NCBI GenBank assembly: GCA_964412115.1
Contig: CAYPMM010000022.1
Location: 1-15,711 of the forward strand
From: HO2-45-28 sp964412115
GTDB taxonomy: Bacteria > Patescibacteriota > Minisyncoccia > HO2-45-28
Direction of reading: 5' to 3'
DNA length: 15,711 nt
A program made the translations under genes and the position numbers. The stretch's first letter is position 1. Each line of letters starts with the position of its first letter. Below are positions 1 through 6,051 of this stretch, one piece after another. Below the pieces are notes generated by a model. The model did not search any database, was not told the origin of the DNA, and saw only the letters and a program-made list of their open reading frames with translations.

Positions 1-210
1 ACTCAGTGAAGTATAGAGAAGCGTCAATCCTCTGTGTTTCCAAGACCACGAACGGGTCTTTACTGCACAGCCATTAAGCTTCAAAATACCTCGAAATAGC
101 ATTTCGTTGTACGGAAACACATTGGGTAGGATGGGAATTGTCGCAAACGATTGAATTACCCGCCTTTGCTGAGCCGGAGTTACACCAAGACCATTTCTGA
201 AGTTTGCCAT
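1..210 (-). CDS. Hypothetical protein, 3' part missing (runs off the window)
   Basis: The reverse strand opens with ATG at 210 and stays open for 70 codons to the window edge, so only the N-terminal part is visible. The start is well supported: a full AGGAGG lies 5 bases upstream, and a TTGACA-type promoter lies further upstream. The product begins MANFRNGLGVTPAQQRR and has a moderately basic, soluble look, with no signal peptide or membrane segment in the visible part. I do not recognise the family. The strong ribosome site and private promoter contrast with the pilus genes, which mostly lack both. It is probably a small single-gene transcription unit. Its function is unknown. Confidence 0.7.
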   Translation of the reverse strand, partial: MANFRNGLGVTPAQQRRVIQSFATIPILPNVFPYNEMLFRGILKLNGCAVKTRSWSWKHRGLTLLYTSLS

Positions 211-215
211 GTTTT

Positions 216-221
216 CCTCCT
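216..221 (-). promoter_or_regulatory. Shine-Dalgarno AGGAGG for the gene at 1-210
   Basis: A perfect AGGAGG on the minus strand sits 5 bases before the ATG at 208-210. It fixes the start of this otherwise unrecognised gene. Confidence 0.75.
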
Positions 222-247
222 ATTTGAATGGGAAAGAATCTACCGAC

Positions 248-277
248 AGGTTAGCAAACATCAGTATAAAATGTCAA
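248..277 (-). promoter_or_regulatory. Sigma70-type promoter for the gene at 1-210
   Basis: On the minus strand a consensus -35 TTGACA (272-277) is followed after 18 bases by TAACCT (248-253). A TG dinucleotide one base upstream of the hexamer makes it an extended -10. It lies about 40 bases upstream of the start codon. The rest of the gap (278-340) is AT-rich and shows nothing else I can support. Confidence 0.6.
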
Positions 278-340
278 GAAACGACAATGCCGCTTCTTGA
301 AAAAATCATTATTAAAAATTTTGAGATAAATCAAAAAGAA

Positions 341-381
341 AAAGTAAAAAGCCCCGATCAGAACAAGTGTCTGCTCGGGGC
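341..381 (-). terminator. Rho-independent terminator after the gene at 405-917
   Basis: The minus-strand RNA forms an 11-pair stem with one mismatch (GCCCCGAGCAG, 371-381, with 351-361) around a 9-base loop. It is followed by TTTTTACTTT (341-350). It lies 24 bases beyond the stop codon of the gene at 405-917. Confidence 0.8.
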
Positions 382-404
382 CTGTTGGCAAGCTTGTGCT
401 CACG

Positions 405-917
405 TCACTCCCGAACATAGAGCCGCGTCGTGGCGACATGGTAACCGGCGTCCATCGCCTCACGTTCTCGGTTGAGATCGTTGACGTCTTTGGGACTGTC
501 CACAATCTCGAACGCGACCACTATATCCAGGTGCTCCGCCGGAATCTGCGCCAGCACCTCGGCGATGGACGGCTTGAACGAGCCATAGTAGCCGTAGGTA
601 TGGTAGGTCCTGATGTCGCAGAGGTGCTTGAGTCCGGTTGCCTTATCCGAAGGTTTGGGATCCCACGCATAGGCAATGTTGAATGGGTCCACTGGCTTGA
701 TGTAGTATCTCTCACCACGCTCGTCCCGGCGCATCTTGTTCGGATGTTCTCGTTCGTCGATGATGGTTTCACTGCCATCGTCACCATGTTCCTTCACGGT
801 AATACGGACAGGTACCATGCGAACCACCGGCTTGATACGCTTGGCAAGCTCCTTGATGCGCTCCTTCGGTACTTCCGGAATCCAGCTTTTCTTCTCGACT
901 CTGGCCGTTCGTGCCAT
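405..917 (-). CDS. Hypothetical soluble protein, 170 aa
   Basis: This is a complete reverse-strand ORF of 170 codons with its own promoter (988-1016), a Shine-Dalgarno-like AGAGGGGTG just before the ATG at 917, and a strong terminator after it. It is therefore an isolated one-gene unit. The protein is hydrophilic, with a basic N-terminal third (KK at 9-10, many K/R to about residue 35). Its second half is aromatic-rich, with a Y/G cluster (YHTYGYYGSF), and is followed by what looks like an alpha/beta segment (IAEVLAQIPAEHLDIVVAFEI). There is no signal peptide, membrane helix or catalytic motif I can name. Lysine is written mostly AAG (11 of 14), unlike the AAA habit of the pilus genes. That may mean a different origin or expression class. 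The function is unknown. Confidence 0.75.
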   Translation of the reverse strand: MARTARVEKKSWIPEVPKERIKELAKRIKPVVRMVPVRITVKEHGDDGSETIIDEREHPNKMRRDERGERYYIKPVDPFNIAYAWDPKPSDKATGLKHLCDIRTYHTYGYYGSFKPSIAEVLAQIPAEHLDIVVAFEIVDSPKDVNDLNREREAMDAGYHVATTRLYVRE

Positions 918-987
918 TGTTCACCCCTCTTTCATTGGGTTGAAATGTGCTGTTACCGAGCCACAATAGCTCGATCAAACCGATTTA

Positions 988-1016
988 ATCCTAGTATATT
1001 ATTGGCTATTCGTCAA
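988..1016 (-). promoter_or_regulatory. Sigma70-type promoter for the gene at 405-917
   Basis: On the minus strand TTGACG (1011-1016) is followed after exactly 17 bases by TAGGAT (988-993). A better -10 hexamer, TATACT, also lies in this stretch, but it is only 12 bases from the -35. The promoter sits just downstream of the tRNA-side terminator and about 70 bases ahead of the start codon. Confidence 0.5.
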
Positions 1017-1020
1017 GCCC

Positions 1021-1044
1021 AAACAAAAATCGCCACTTCCGGCG
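1021..1044 (-). terminator. Terminator downstream of tRNA-Arg
   Basis: The minus-strand RNA has stem CGCC (1041-1044) and GGCG (1031-1034) around GGAAGT, followed by ATTTTTGTTT (1021-1030). The stem is short but GC-only. It would end the tRNA-Arg transcript, or read-through from the pilus operon, just before the next promoter. Confidence 0.5.
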
Positions 1045-1117
1045 TTCTTTGTCTTAAGTTCTAATATTAAAAAATTTTCTTTTCCCGCCACATTAAGCAG
1101 GGCTATTTCTTTCTAAG

Positions 1118-1189
1118 TGCCCCCGCGAGGAATCGGACCTCGATCTGCTCCTTAGAAGGGAGCCATTCTATCCGTTGAACTACAGGGGC
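1118..1189 (-). tRNA. tRNA-Arg (anticodon UCU)
   Basis: The minus strand folds as a complete cloverleaf of 72 bases. The acceptor stem GCCCCTG (1183-1189) pairs with CGGGGGC (1119-1125), with one T-G pair. The D arm is GTTC/GAAT with an 8-base loop. The anticodon stem GCTCC/GGAGC encloses the loop CTTCTAA, so the anticodon is UCU, which reads AGA/AGG. The variable loop is 4 bases. The T stem CGAGG/CCTCG encloses TCCGATT. The discriminator base is A at 1118, and the next bases are CTT, so CCA is not encoded and must be added by a nucleotidyltransferase. It has its own promoter at 1214-1242. Confidence 0.95.
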
Positions 1190-1213
1190 CTTTGATTTTA
1201 AATTTGTTTTAAA

Positions 1214-1242
1214 ATTATAGCGCTCGGGCGCGTTTTTTACAA
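1214..1242 (-). promoter_or_regulatory. Promoter of tRNA-Arg
   Basis: On the minus strand TTGTAA (1237-1242) is followed after 17 bases by a perfect TATAAT (1214-1219), 24 bases before the tRNA 5' end. The -35 overlaps the stop codon of the last pilus-operon gene (1237-1239). The spacer contains a small GCGC-CCGA-GCGC hairpin. Confidence 0.75.
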
Positions 1243-1569
1243 CGACGGGTCTCGGGCGGCCGGCAGAGTAATAACTTTTTGAAACTCCGCTTCTTTGTCC
1301 CTGATGATTTTTACCGCCGAATTAAGTCCGGACAAATTTACCCTCGGACCCGACTCGCCGAAAACCTCAACCGGAACGGGTGAGCGCCCGCTCCATAAAG
1401 ATAGAAATAAATAAACATTGACAATTAAGGCCGACAAAAACAAAAGCGAAAATACCGCCAAAAACCACTCCCAGTAATTTCTCGGGGAAGAACCGGCAAT
1501 TTCAAAAATGTCGCGGTTAAGTTTTGCCCAAAAAACCCTTGAATAAATTTGCGAAAGATTGATTTTCAT
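1237..1569 (-). CDS. Small single-pass membrane protein at the end of the pilus operon
   Basis: This 110-residue protein has a short cytoplasmic N-terminus with basic and aromatic residues (about 1-33). One clear transmembrane helix follows at about 34-58 (WFLAVFSLLFLSALIVNVYLF). An approximately 50-residue outer domain follows, with proline-rich, V/I-rich segments and a helical end. It starts 11 bases after pilO in the same direction and is the last gene before the tRNA promoter, so it is almost certainly co-transcribed with pilMNO. Its place matches that of pilP in proteobacterial pilMNOP operons. PilP, however, is a lipoprotein, and this protein has no lipobox and keeps a membrane helix. 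I do not recognise the family. A PilMNO-associated role is inferred from context only. Confidence 0.75.
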   Translation of the reverse strand: MKINLSQIYSRVFWAKLNRDIFEIAGSSPRNYWEWFLAVFSLLFLSALIVNVYLFLSLWSGRSPVPVEVFGESGPRVNLSGLNSAVKIIRDKEAEFQKVITLPAARDPSL

Positions 1570-1580
1570 ATATCCGAGAT

Positions 1581-2096
1581 TTAGAATTTATAACTCAACA
1601 TGCGCAATTTAATCTGCGAAGACCACTCCCCGGCTTCATCGGAGCCAAACCTGGCGCCCTCTATTCTTGTCTGATAGCTCATCTTTTCAAGTAAAGACAA
1701 GAACTTAAAAACGCGGTTGAAACCGCCTTTGACGTTTAGGGTAAAAAACGGCCCCCCCTCCTCGGTCCTGACCGGAAAAGCTCCGGAAAGTATTTCAAGC
1801 TCGGCCCCCGAAAGAACGGCCAGCTCCTCCAAATCTTCTATAAATTTTACAATACTGCCCGAATCGGCGAAAACCCGGTCTATTTTTTCTTTTTCGGGAA
1901 CAATCGACCCTAAAGTCTGGTCCAGCTGTTTGATGTTTTTTTGTTTGGCTTCCTGCAGAGTTATGTCTTGCCTAATTAAAGCAATACGCTCGTCTTTGTT
2001 CCTTATTTCGTTATAAAGCATCCACCAGCCGGCAACCGACGCCAAGTCAAGCGCCAAAATAAGGACTGCTGCTTTCGCGATTTTGCTTTTAAACAT
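1581..2096 (-). CDS. pilO: PilO-like type IV pilus inner-membrane assembly protein
   Basis: PilO partners PilN in the inner-membrane bridge that links cytoplasmic PilM to the pilus assembly platform. The 171 residues show the family architecture: a short basic N-terminus, one membrane helix at about 9-29, a charged coiled-coil-like stretch at about 30-75, and a compact C-terminal alpha/beta domain (about 85-171) of the ferredoxin-like type. Sequence conservation in this family is weak. The call rests on architecture plus position directly after pilM and pilN. It starts 24 bases after the pilN stop with no clear ribosome site. Small length is usual for the family. Confidence 0.75.
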   Translation of the reverse strand: MFKSKIAKAAVLILALDLASVAGWWMLYNEIRNKDERIALIRQDITLQEAKQKNIKQLDQTLGSIVPEKEKIDRVFADSGSIVKFIEDLEELAVLSGAELEILSGAFPVRTEEGGPFFTLNVKGGFNRVFKFLSLLEKMSYQTRIEGARFGSDEAGEWSSQIKLRMLSYKF

Positions 2097-2120
2097 GTTT
2101 GTTGATATTCATGGGACGGA

Positions 2121-2675
2121 TTAATTTGCCAGGTCAAAAACCAAAGAATATTCCACTCCGGTTTCCTTTAAGAGGTTTGAAATCGGCGAATGGATTTTGC
2201 TGAAAAAAATATTGTTTTTGCTGGCTGATGCGAAATTTAAAAGCAGGTCTCTATGCTCCGCCACGCCATTGACCAAAATCTGCGGCGGCTGGTTTCTCGC
2301 CGGATCGGCCGGAAAAAAAGACATCGCGCTCACTCTCACTCCGGACGGACGGCTGTTTAAAATTGACGACATGGCCAGAGCCAGCTCATGCCGTTTTTTT
2401 TCCAGCTCATTAAACGAATTTATTTTATAATTAAGGTCTCCGATTTCGGCCTCCATGTCCTCGGCTCGGGAAAATGAAGGGCTTTTTTTAATTGATTCCA
2501 GCTGTCTTGCCGTCTCTCGCTCTTCAACCGCAAAAAGCAGCCAGGCCGGCGAAAGCAGGATTATGTTTACAACAACTATCAAAAAAAACGACGCTCCGGC
2601 CGTAACCATCAGGCGTTTAAACCTTTCGGCTCTTAATTCTTTTTGGTAGTCTTCGGGCAAAAGATTTATGGCCAT
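2121..2675 (-). CDS. pilN: PilN-like type IV pilus inner-membrane assembly protein
   Basis: PilN contacts PilM through its cytoplasmic N-terminus and heterodimerises with PilO outside the membrane. The 184-residue protein starts MAINLLPEDY, which carries the INLLP motif known as the PilM-binding peptide. It continues with a basic stretch, a membrane helix at about 27-49, a coiled coil at about 52-105, and a C-terminal alpha/beta domain to the end. It begins one base after the pilM stop. Its Shine-Dalgarno, AAAGGA, is embedded in the last pilM codons (Lys-Gly-Tyr-stop), so translation is probably coupled. The motif plus gene order make the assignment firm. Confidence 0.88.
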   Translation of the reverse strand: MAINLLPEDYQKELRAERFKRLMVTAGASFFLIVVVNIILLSPAWLLFAVEERETARQLESIKKSPSFSRAEDMEAEIGDLNYKINSFNELEKKRHELALAMSSILNSRPSGVRVSAMSFFPADPARNQPPQILVNGVAEHRDLLLNFASASKNNIFFSKIHSPISNLLKETGVEYSLVFDLAN

Positions 2676-2676
2676 T

Positions 2677-3795
2677 TTAATATCCTTTTAAGGCCGTTAA
2701 ACCAAGTCCTATCGCCGCGCTGTATTCCAAAGATTCGTTGAATTTTATTTCCGGCACATATTCTTCAAACGGCGCGACATTGACCCACGCATTGCCGTAT
2801 TCCACCGGCAGTCCGAGCTTAAATCCGAGATATTCCCTGAAACCCAAAAGATTTGAATCCCCGCCCGAAAGAATTATTTTTGAAATTTCCGGCGAAGACT
2901 GATGAACGTGCTCGGCGTGCGTATTCCAAAAAAGCACGTGGCGCTCTATTTCGTCGGCAACCGCCGCGACCACCGGCAAGACCGCGCCATAAACTCCGCC
3001 ATTTTCGGCTGTTTTTATCATCCCTTTTTCTTTTTTTATGTTTTCGGCTTCCTTTAATGAAACCCCCGATGATTTTGCGATGGCGCCGTCTAAAGATTCT
3101 CCGGCCACGTTCACGGTTGAACTGAAACGGACCAGACCGCCCGAGACTATGACAAAAGTGGTGCGCGTTTTCCCGAAATCCACTATCATCAGCGGATGGT
3201 TTTTTTCGCTTTCCGGAATCAAAGCCCGGCAAAGCGCGGTTGTTTCCATAATGAAAGCCACCGGCTTTATGCCCGCCGAAAGATAAGCGTTTAAATAATC
3301 CCGGACAATGGACTTCGGAAAAGCGTAGACTATGGCGTCTTGATGCGGAATCTGGTCCTCGATTATTTTGCTTGTACTGTCCAAAATGGGAGCGCGTGGC
3401 ATAAACTCAAAATCAAAAACGGCTTCTCCGGCCGGCAAAGGTATTTTTTCCGGTAAGTCAATTTCAACCGCTTCTTTAATCTGCCTTTTTTCCGCTTCCG
3501 GCAAAGACATTACGCTTATATACGCCCGCTCCTCAGGCAGAGCCGCGATAACATAACTTGCCGAAAGCGGTTTAAAAATAGAGGAAAGAGCGGCCGACAA
3601 CTCATCAGGTTTTTTTATTTCTCCGGCAACCACAATTCCGGCGTCCAGATTTTTTTTGCCTATTTTTTTAAGCCTGATTCCCTCTTTGGTTTCCGTAAAC
3701 TCGGCGTATTTTATGGAGCGGTCGGAAACGTCAAGTCCAATCGCTTTAAAATCAAGATAGGAGGGCGGAGGAAGCAGACGATAAAGAAAACTCAT
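2677..3795 (-). CDS. pilM: PilM, actin-like cytoplasmic ATP-binding pilus assembly protein
   Basis: PilM is a FtsA/actin-fold protein that sits under the inner membrane and binds PilN. In its 372 residues the nucleotide-site motifs are in order. The first phosphate loop is AIGLDVSDRSIKYAEF at 18-33. The second is MIVDFGKTRTTFVIVSGG at 203-220. The adenosine motif IILSGGDSNLLGF is at 307-319. The C-terminus ends in a typical AAIGLGLTAL segment. Length fits the family (about 350-370). It follows the K-type pilin gene after 26 bases, the largest gap inside the pilus-gene series apart from that before the response regulator. A weak extended -10 (3804-3809) lies there. No Shine-Dalgarno is visible at its own start. 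Confidence 0.92.
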   Translation of the reverse strand: MSFLYRLLPPPSYLDFKAIGLDVSDRSIKYAEFTETKEGIRLKKIGKKNLDAGIVVAGEIKKPDELSAALSSIFKPLSASYVIAALPEERAYISVMSLPEAEKRQIKEAVEIDLPEKIPLPAGEAVFDFEFMPRAPILDSTSKIIEDQIPHQDAIVYAFPKSIVRDYLNAYLSAGIKPVAFIMETTALCRALIPESEKNHPLMIVDFGKTRTTFVIVSGGLVRFSSTVNVAGESLDGAIAKSSGVSLKEAENIKKEKGMIKTAENGGVYGAVLPVVAAVADEIERHVLFWNTHAEHVHQSSPEISKIILSGGDSNLLGFREYLGFKLGLPVEYGNAWVNVAPFEEYVPEIKFNESLEYSAAIGLGLTALKGY

Positions 3796-3803
3796 ACGTA
3801 TTT

Positions 3804-3809
3804 ATCATA
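3804..3809 (-). promoter_or_regulatory. Possible internal extended -10 ahead of pilM
   Basis: In the 26-base gap before pilM the minus strand reads TGTTATGAT, an extended -10 (TGn plus TATGAT). No -35 is recognisable 17 bases upstream. It could let pilMNO be transcribed separately from the pilin genes. This is weak evidence only. Confidence 0.25.
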
Positions 3810-3821
3810 ACACATTTGGGA

Positions 3822-5021
3822 CTACGGCTTTTCCTGCCACGAACCTATACCCCATTTTTCGGTAGGTATTTTTACTTCCGCGAGCGCTTCTTCGTATTCA
3901 ACCGAGGCGGAGTTCTTTAACTCAAGTCTGTAGGCGGTCACCGTTTTTACGTGAACGTCTTGAGAGGCGTTTTGGACGACGACTTTCCCGTGAGGCGCGT
4001 AATAAATTGAAGCCGAGCTGGAATTTTTGACGTCTATGGCTGTTTCGTCTCCGCCAAGTTCCGCTGATTTGTTCCGTGAGACCATCATTATATAACTGCC
4101 GGCACTTCCCGAACCCAGAAGCTGGGCGGAGTTTTGCACCGCTATCGTCCCGCCGTTATTTTCATCGGATATTTTATGCGCGACAACAACTTCGCTTCTG
4201 GAACCGTAAGAAGGCGCCAAACGAAGCTGGGCGCTGTTTTTTATATCCAAATTTCCGGAAATCCAGAGTTTGCCGGTGAGAGTAACTATTTTTGTGCCGT
4301 TTATTTCAACATCGCAGGGAATTTTAATCGGGCCGAGCATTGTGCCGTTCGCCGGTTTGTAAGGACACGCGCCGGAATAAACCCCGCCGTCTTCGGCATT
4401 TTGTTCCCATCCGTCAAGCACCGATTCCGGGAGGGGCATTTCCTGAAACGGAGCTCCTTCGGTTTTTGTCCCTGAAACCGACGGCGGGTCGGATATTGTT
4501 CCCGAAGCCGAAACATTACCTTCTATGGCGGGAGAATTTTGGCCGGTTATTGAGCCGTTGGTATGCACATTGCCTATAATTGAGCTCGTATTTTGCATGT
4601 CAATTCCTCCGGCTCCGACCAATCCGCCAAATAAAAAACTGGCAATATACACCTTTTCCATCAAAACGTTTATTTTGCGTTTTATGTTTGCCTGAGCCCC
4701 GTCGGTCAGAATGTCTATGGACTCCAGCTCGCCGTCCTCGTCATATATCAGGGTGGCCGTGGTGGTCGCCGACAACTCGCCTTCGGAATAAGAAAATTGG
4801 CTTGGAACATTTTTCCCGGCAATAACTCTGAAAGCCGCGTCTTCCGACGAACCTTCGGCATAAGAACGGGTTTGTTTGGATTTAACCAGAGTGTCGGCGC
4901 TTTTTAATTCGGACGCGGCAAAAGAAGCCAGTCCGCCGGTCGCGGCAACCGAGATAAACAAAAAAAACAAAACCGCGGTCAAGGCCGCCTGTCCTGAATT
5001 GTTTTGATTTTTTATTTTCAT
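3822..5021 (-). CDS. Large minor pilin, GspK/PilX-like position, candidate pilus-tip protein
   Basis: The 399-residue protein starts with a prepilin-type leader ending in SG (10 residues) followed by QAALTAVLFFLFISVAA, a pilin-like helix. Mature residue 5 is Thr instead of the usual Glu, as is known for GspK-type tip pseudopilins. A helix-rich stalk runs to about 125, with a hydrophobic patch at 126-139. From about 140 on the protein is Gly/Ser/Asn/Val-rich and probably beta-helical. It carries seven copies of a short Q/K-N-[S/T/A]-x motif (143, 161, 261, 296, 332, 350, 369) and only two cysteines (219, 236). It is the last of four pilin-like genes in H-I-J-K order. It starts one base after its neighbour with an AGGAGG inside that neighbour's final codons. 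Tip or adhesin function is inferred. Confidence 0.75.
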   Translation of the reverse strand: MKIKNQNNSGQAALTAVLFFLFISVAATGGLASFAASELKSADTLVKSKQTRSYAEGSSEDAAFRVIAGKNVPSQFSYSEGELSATTTATLIYDEDGELESIDILTDGAQANIKRKINVLMEKVYIASFLFGGLVGAGGIDMQNTSSIIGNVHTNGSITGQNSPAIEGNVSASGTISDPPSVSGTKTEGAPFQEMPLPESVLDGWEQNAEDGGVYSGACPYKPANGTMLGPIKIPCDVEINGTKIVTLTGKLWISGNLDIKNSAQLRLAPSYGSRSEVVVAHKISDENNGGTIAVQNSAQLLGSGSAGSYIMMVSRNKSAELGGDETAIDVKNSSSASIYYAPHGKVVVQNASQDVHVKTVTAYRLELKNSASVEYEEALAEVKIPTEKWGIGSWQEKP

Positions 5022-5022
5022 A

Positions 5023-5538
5023 TTAATATCCTCCTCTTAAAACGCCGGTGGTATAAAAATAACGGCTTGTATTGCTTGAGCCGGATCCGGACTCAAGAAG
5101 AAGCGATATTTTGACCGCCTGCGAATGAACGCTATCGGCCTTAGAAACGAAAAAGGACGAAACGGTCGTGTTCGGAGCGGTCAAAAATCTCGGGTCTCCC
5201 GCGCCCTCCTGAAAAGCAAGACGGCCTCCGGAGATAAAAAATTTCTTGACTATGATTGTCGGGTCATCCGGACTCACCTGCGAATTTAAGGCCAGATTTG
5301 ACGAATCGGAGCCAAGAACGCTTTGAACCTCGTCAACACTTGAAGCCATTCTGCTTTCGCGGACGATTCTTTCAAGAGCAGTTTCGGCGTCAATTACAAT
5401 TCGGCGGTTGACCCGTCCCTGATTAAAAGCCTTAAAACTGATAATCATGGTATTGGCCACAAAAACGGCCAGAGCCCCCAAAAGAGCGGCATATATCACA
5501 ACCTCTATCAGGCTATAGCCGGAAGCGGATTTGTTCAT
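5023..5538 (-). CDS. Minor pilin, GspJ/PilW-like
   Basis: This 171-residue protein has a class III signal peptide: MNKSASG, then YSLIEVVIYAALLGALAVF. Cleavage is after Gly7, and Glu is at mature position 5, as PilD-type peptidase substrates require. The hydrophobic helix spans about 8-30, an amphipathic helix continues to about 65, and the rest is a beta-rich globular head. Its place as third of four pilin-like genes, before a large K-type protein, matches GspJ/PilW. It starts 3 bases after the previous stop with AGGAT just upstream. Its last codons (Arg-Gly-Gly-Tyr) contain the AGGAGG of the next gene. The subtype call rests on gene order. Confidence 0.8.
   Translation of the reverse strand: MNKSASGYSLIEVVIYAALLGALAVFVANTMIISFKAFNQGRVNRRIVIDAETALERIVRESRMASSVDEVQSVLGSDSSNLALNSQVSPDDPTIIVKKFFISGGRLAFQEGAGDPRFLTAPNTTVSSFFVSKADSVHSQAVKISLLLESGSGSSNTSRYFYTTGVLRGGY
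5030..5035 (-). promoter_or_regulatory. Shine-Dalgarno of the K-type pilin gene, inside the preceding CDS
   Basis: AGGAGG on the minus strand encodes part of the Arg-Gly-Gly C-terminus of the upstream pilin and sits 8 bases before the next ATG. The arrangement implies translational coupling. It is the strongest ribosome site in the pilus cluster. Confidence 0.7.
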
Positions 5539-5541
5539 AAA

Positions 5542-6051
5542 TCAATCCTGAAATAAATTCGTTATATAAGTGGTAAGCGCAACCGACGAGGTCGCGGCCG
5601 TAGGACCCTTAAGCCGTGAAATGACCGCGGTCGCTTTTATGGTGTCCGGGTCCAAAACTTTTGGTTCCGCGGAATCAAACGGAACTATACTGTCGTCTTC
5701 AGTGCTTCGGTAAACATCTTCAAAAAATATCTCTCTTTCAAAAATTCCGTCAATTAAGGCCGGGCCGGTCGTTACCATTGTCCACCCCGAAGCCGAAAAC
5801 ACCGGATAATAGGCGTCGCCCGAAATAAGCGGGTCAATGTTGGCCGACCATCCTTGGTCTCTTACGAATCTGGCGGCCTCCAGCGCCTCCTCGCCCAAAA
5901 ACGACGCCTTGGCGTTTAAAAAACTTTCGGTTGAAGCTCGGAGCGCGATTTTGGTCATATAAACCAAAGAAAAAAGAGAGGCCGAAATTATGGCCGTTGA
6001 GATAACGATTTCCATAAGCCCGAAACCCTGATTTGAAAATTTATTCGACAT
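5542..6051 (-). CDS. Minor pilin, GspI/PilV-like
   Basis: A class III prepilin leader (MSNKFSNQG) precedes FGLMEIVISTAIISASLFSL. Cleavage is expected after Gly, and Glu is at mature position 5. The long N-terminal helix continues to about residue 60, and the head domain is beta-rich. I prefer the ATG at 6051 (169 aa) because it gives a 9-residue leader with Lys and only an 11-base overlap with the preceding gene. An ATG at 6069 adds NWAWYM, which is hydrophobic and unusual for a leader. Neither start has a clear ribosome site. It is second in the H-I-J-K series, which is the basis for the I/PilV subtype. It probably takes part in the minor-pilin initiation or tip complex. Confidence 0.8.
   Translation of the reverse strand: MSNKFSNQGFGLMEIVISTAIISASLFSLVYMTKIALRASTESFLNAKASFLGEEALEAARFVRDQGWSANIDPLISGDAYYPVFSASGWTMVTTGPALIDGIFEREIFFEDVYRSTEDDSIVPFDSAEPKVLDPDTIKATAVISRLKGPTAATSSVALTTYITNLFQD

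Noticed and set aside
994..1016. TATACT as -10 for the gene at 405-917
   Set aside because: It is only 12 bases from the TTGACG -35. The TAGGAT at 17 bases is the geometrically acceptable choice.
396..1064. Long forward ORF (222 codons) over the region of the gene at 405-917
   Set aside because: It is opposite a reverse gene that has promoter, ribosome site and terminator. Its translation is low-complexity in character, with no recognisable domain, and its start has no ribosome site.
1118..1189. Prophage or island attachment site at the tRNA
   Set aside because: I see no repeat of the tRNA 3' end and no integrase in the window.
1219..1232. GCGC-CCGA-GCGC hairpin as a proper terminator of the pilus operon
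   Set aside because: The stem is only four pairs and the following tract is TATAATTTT, which is better explained as the tRNA -10. It is kept only as a remark.
3038..3286. Other short forward and reverse ORFs inside pilM, the pilins, pilB, nusA and hppA
   Set aside because: They overlap strong coding frames, lack ribosome sites and show no domain. They are frame shadows.
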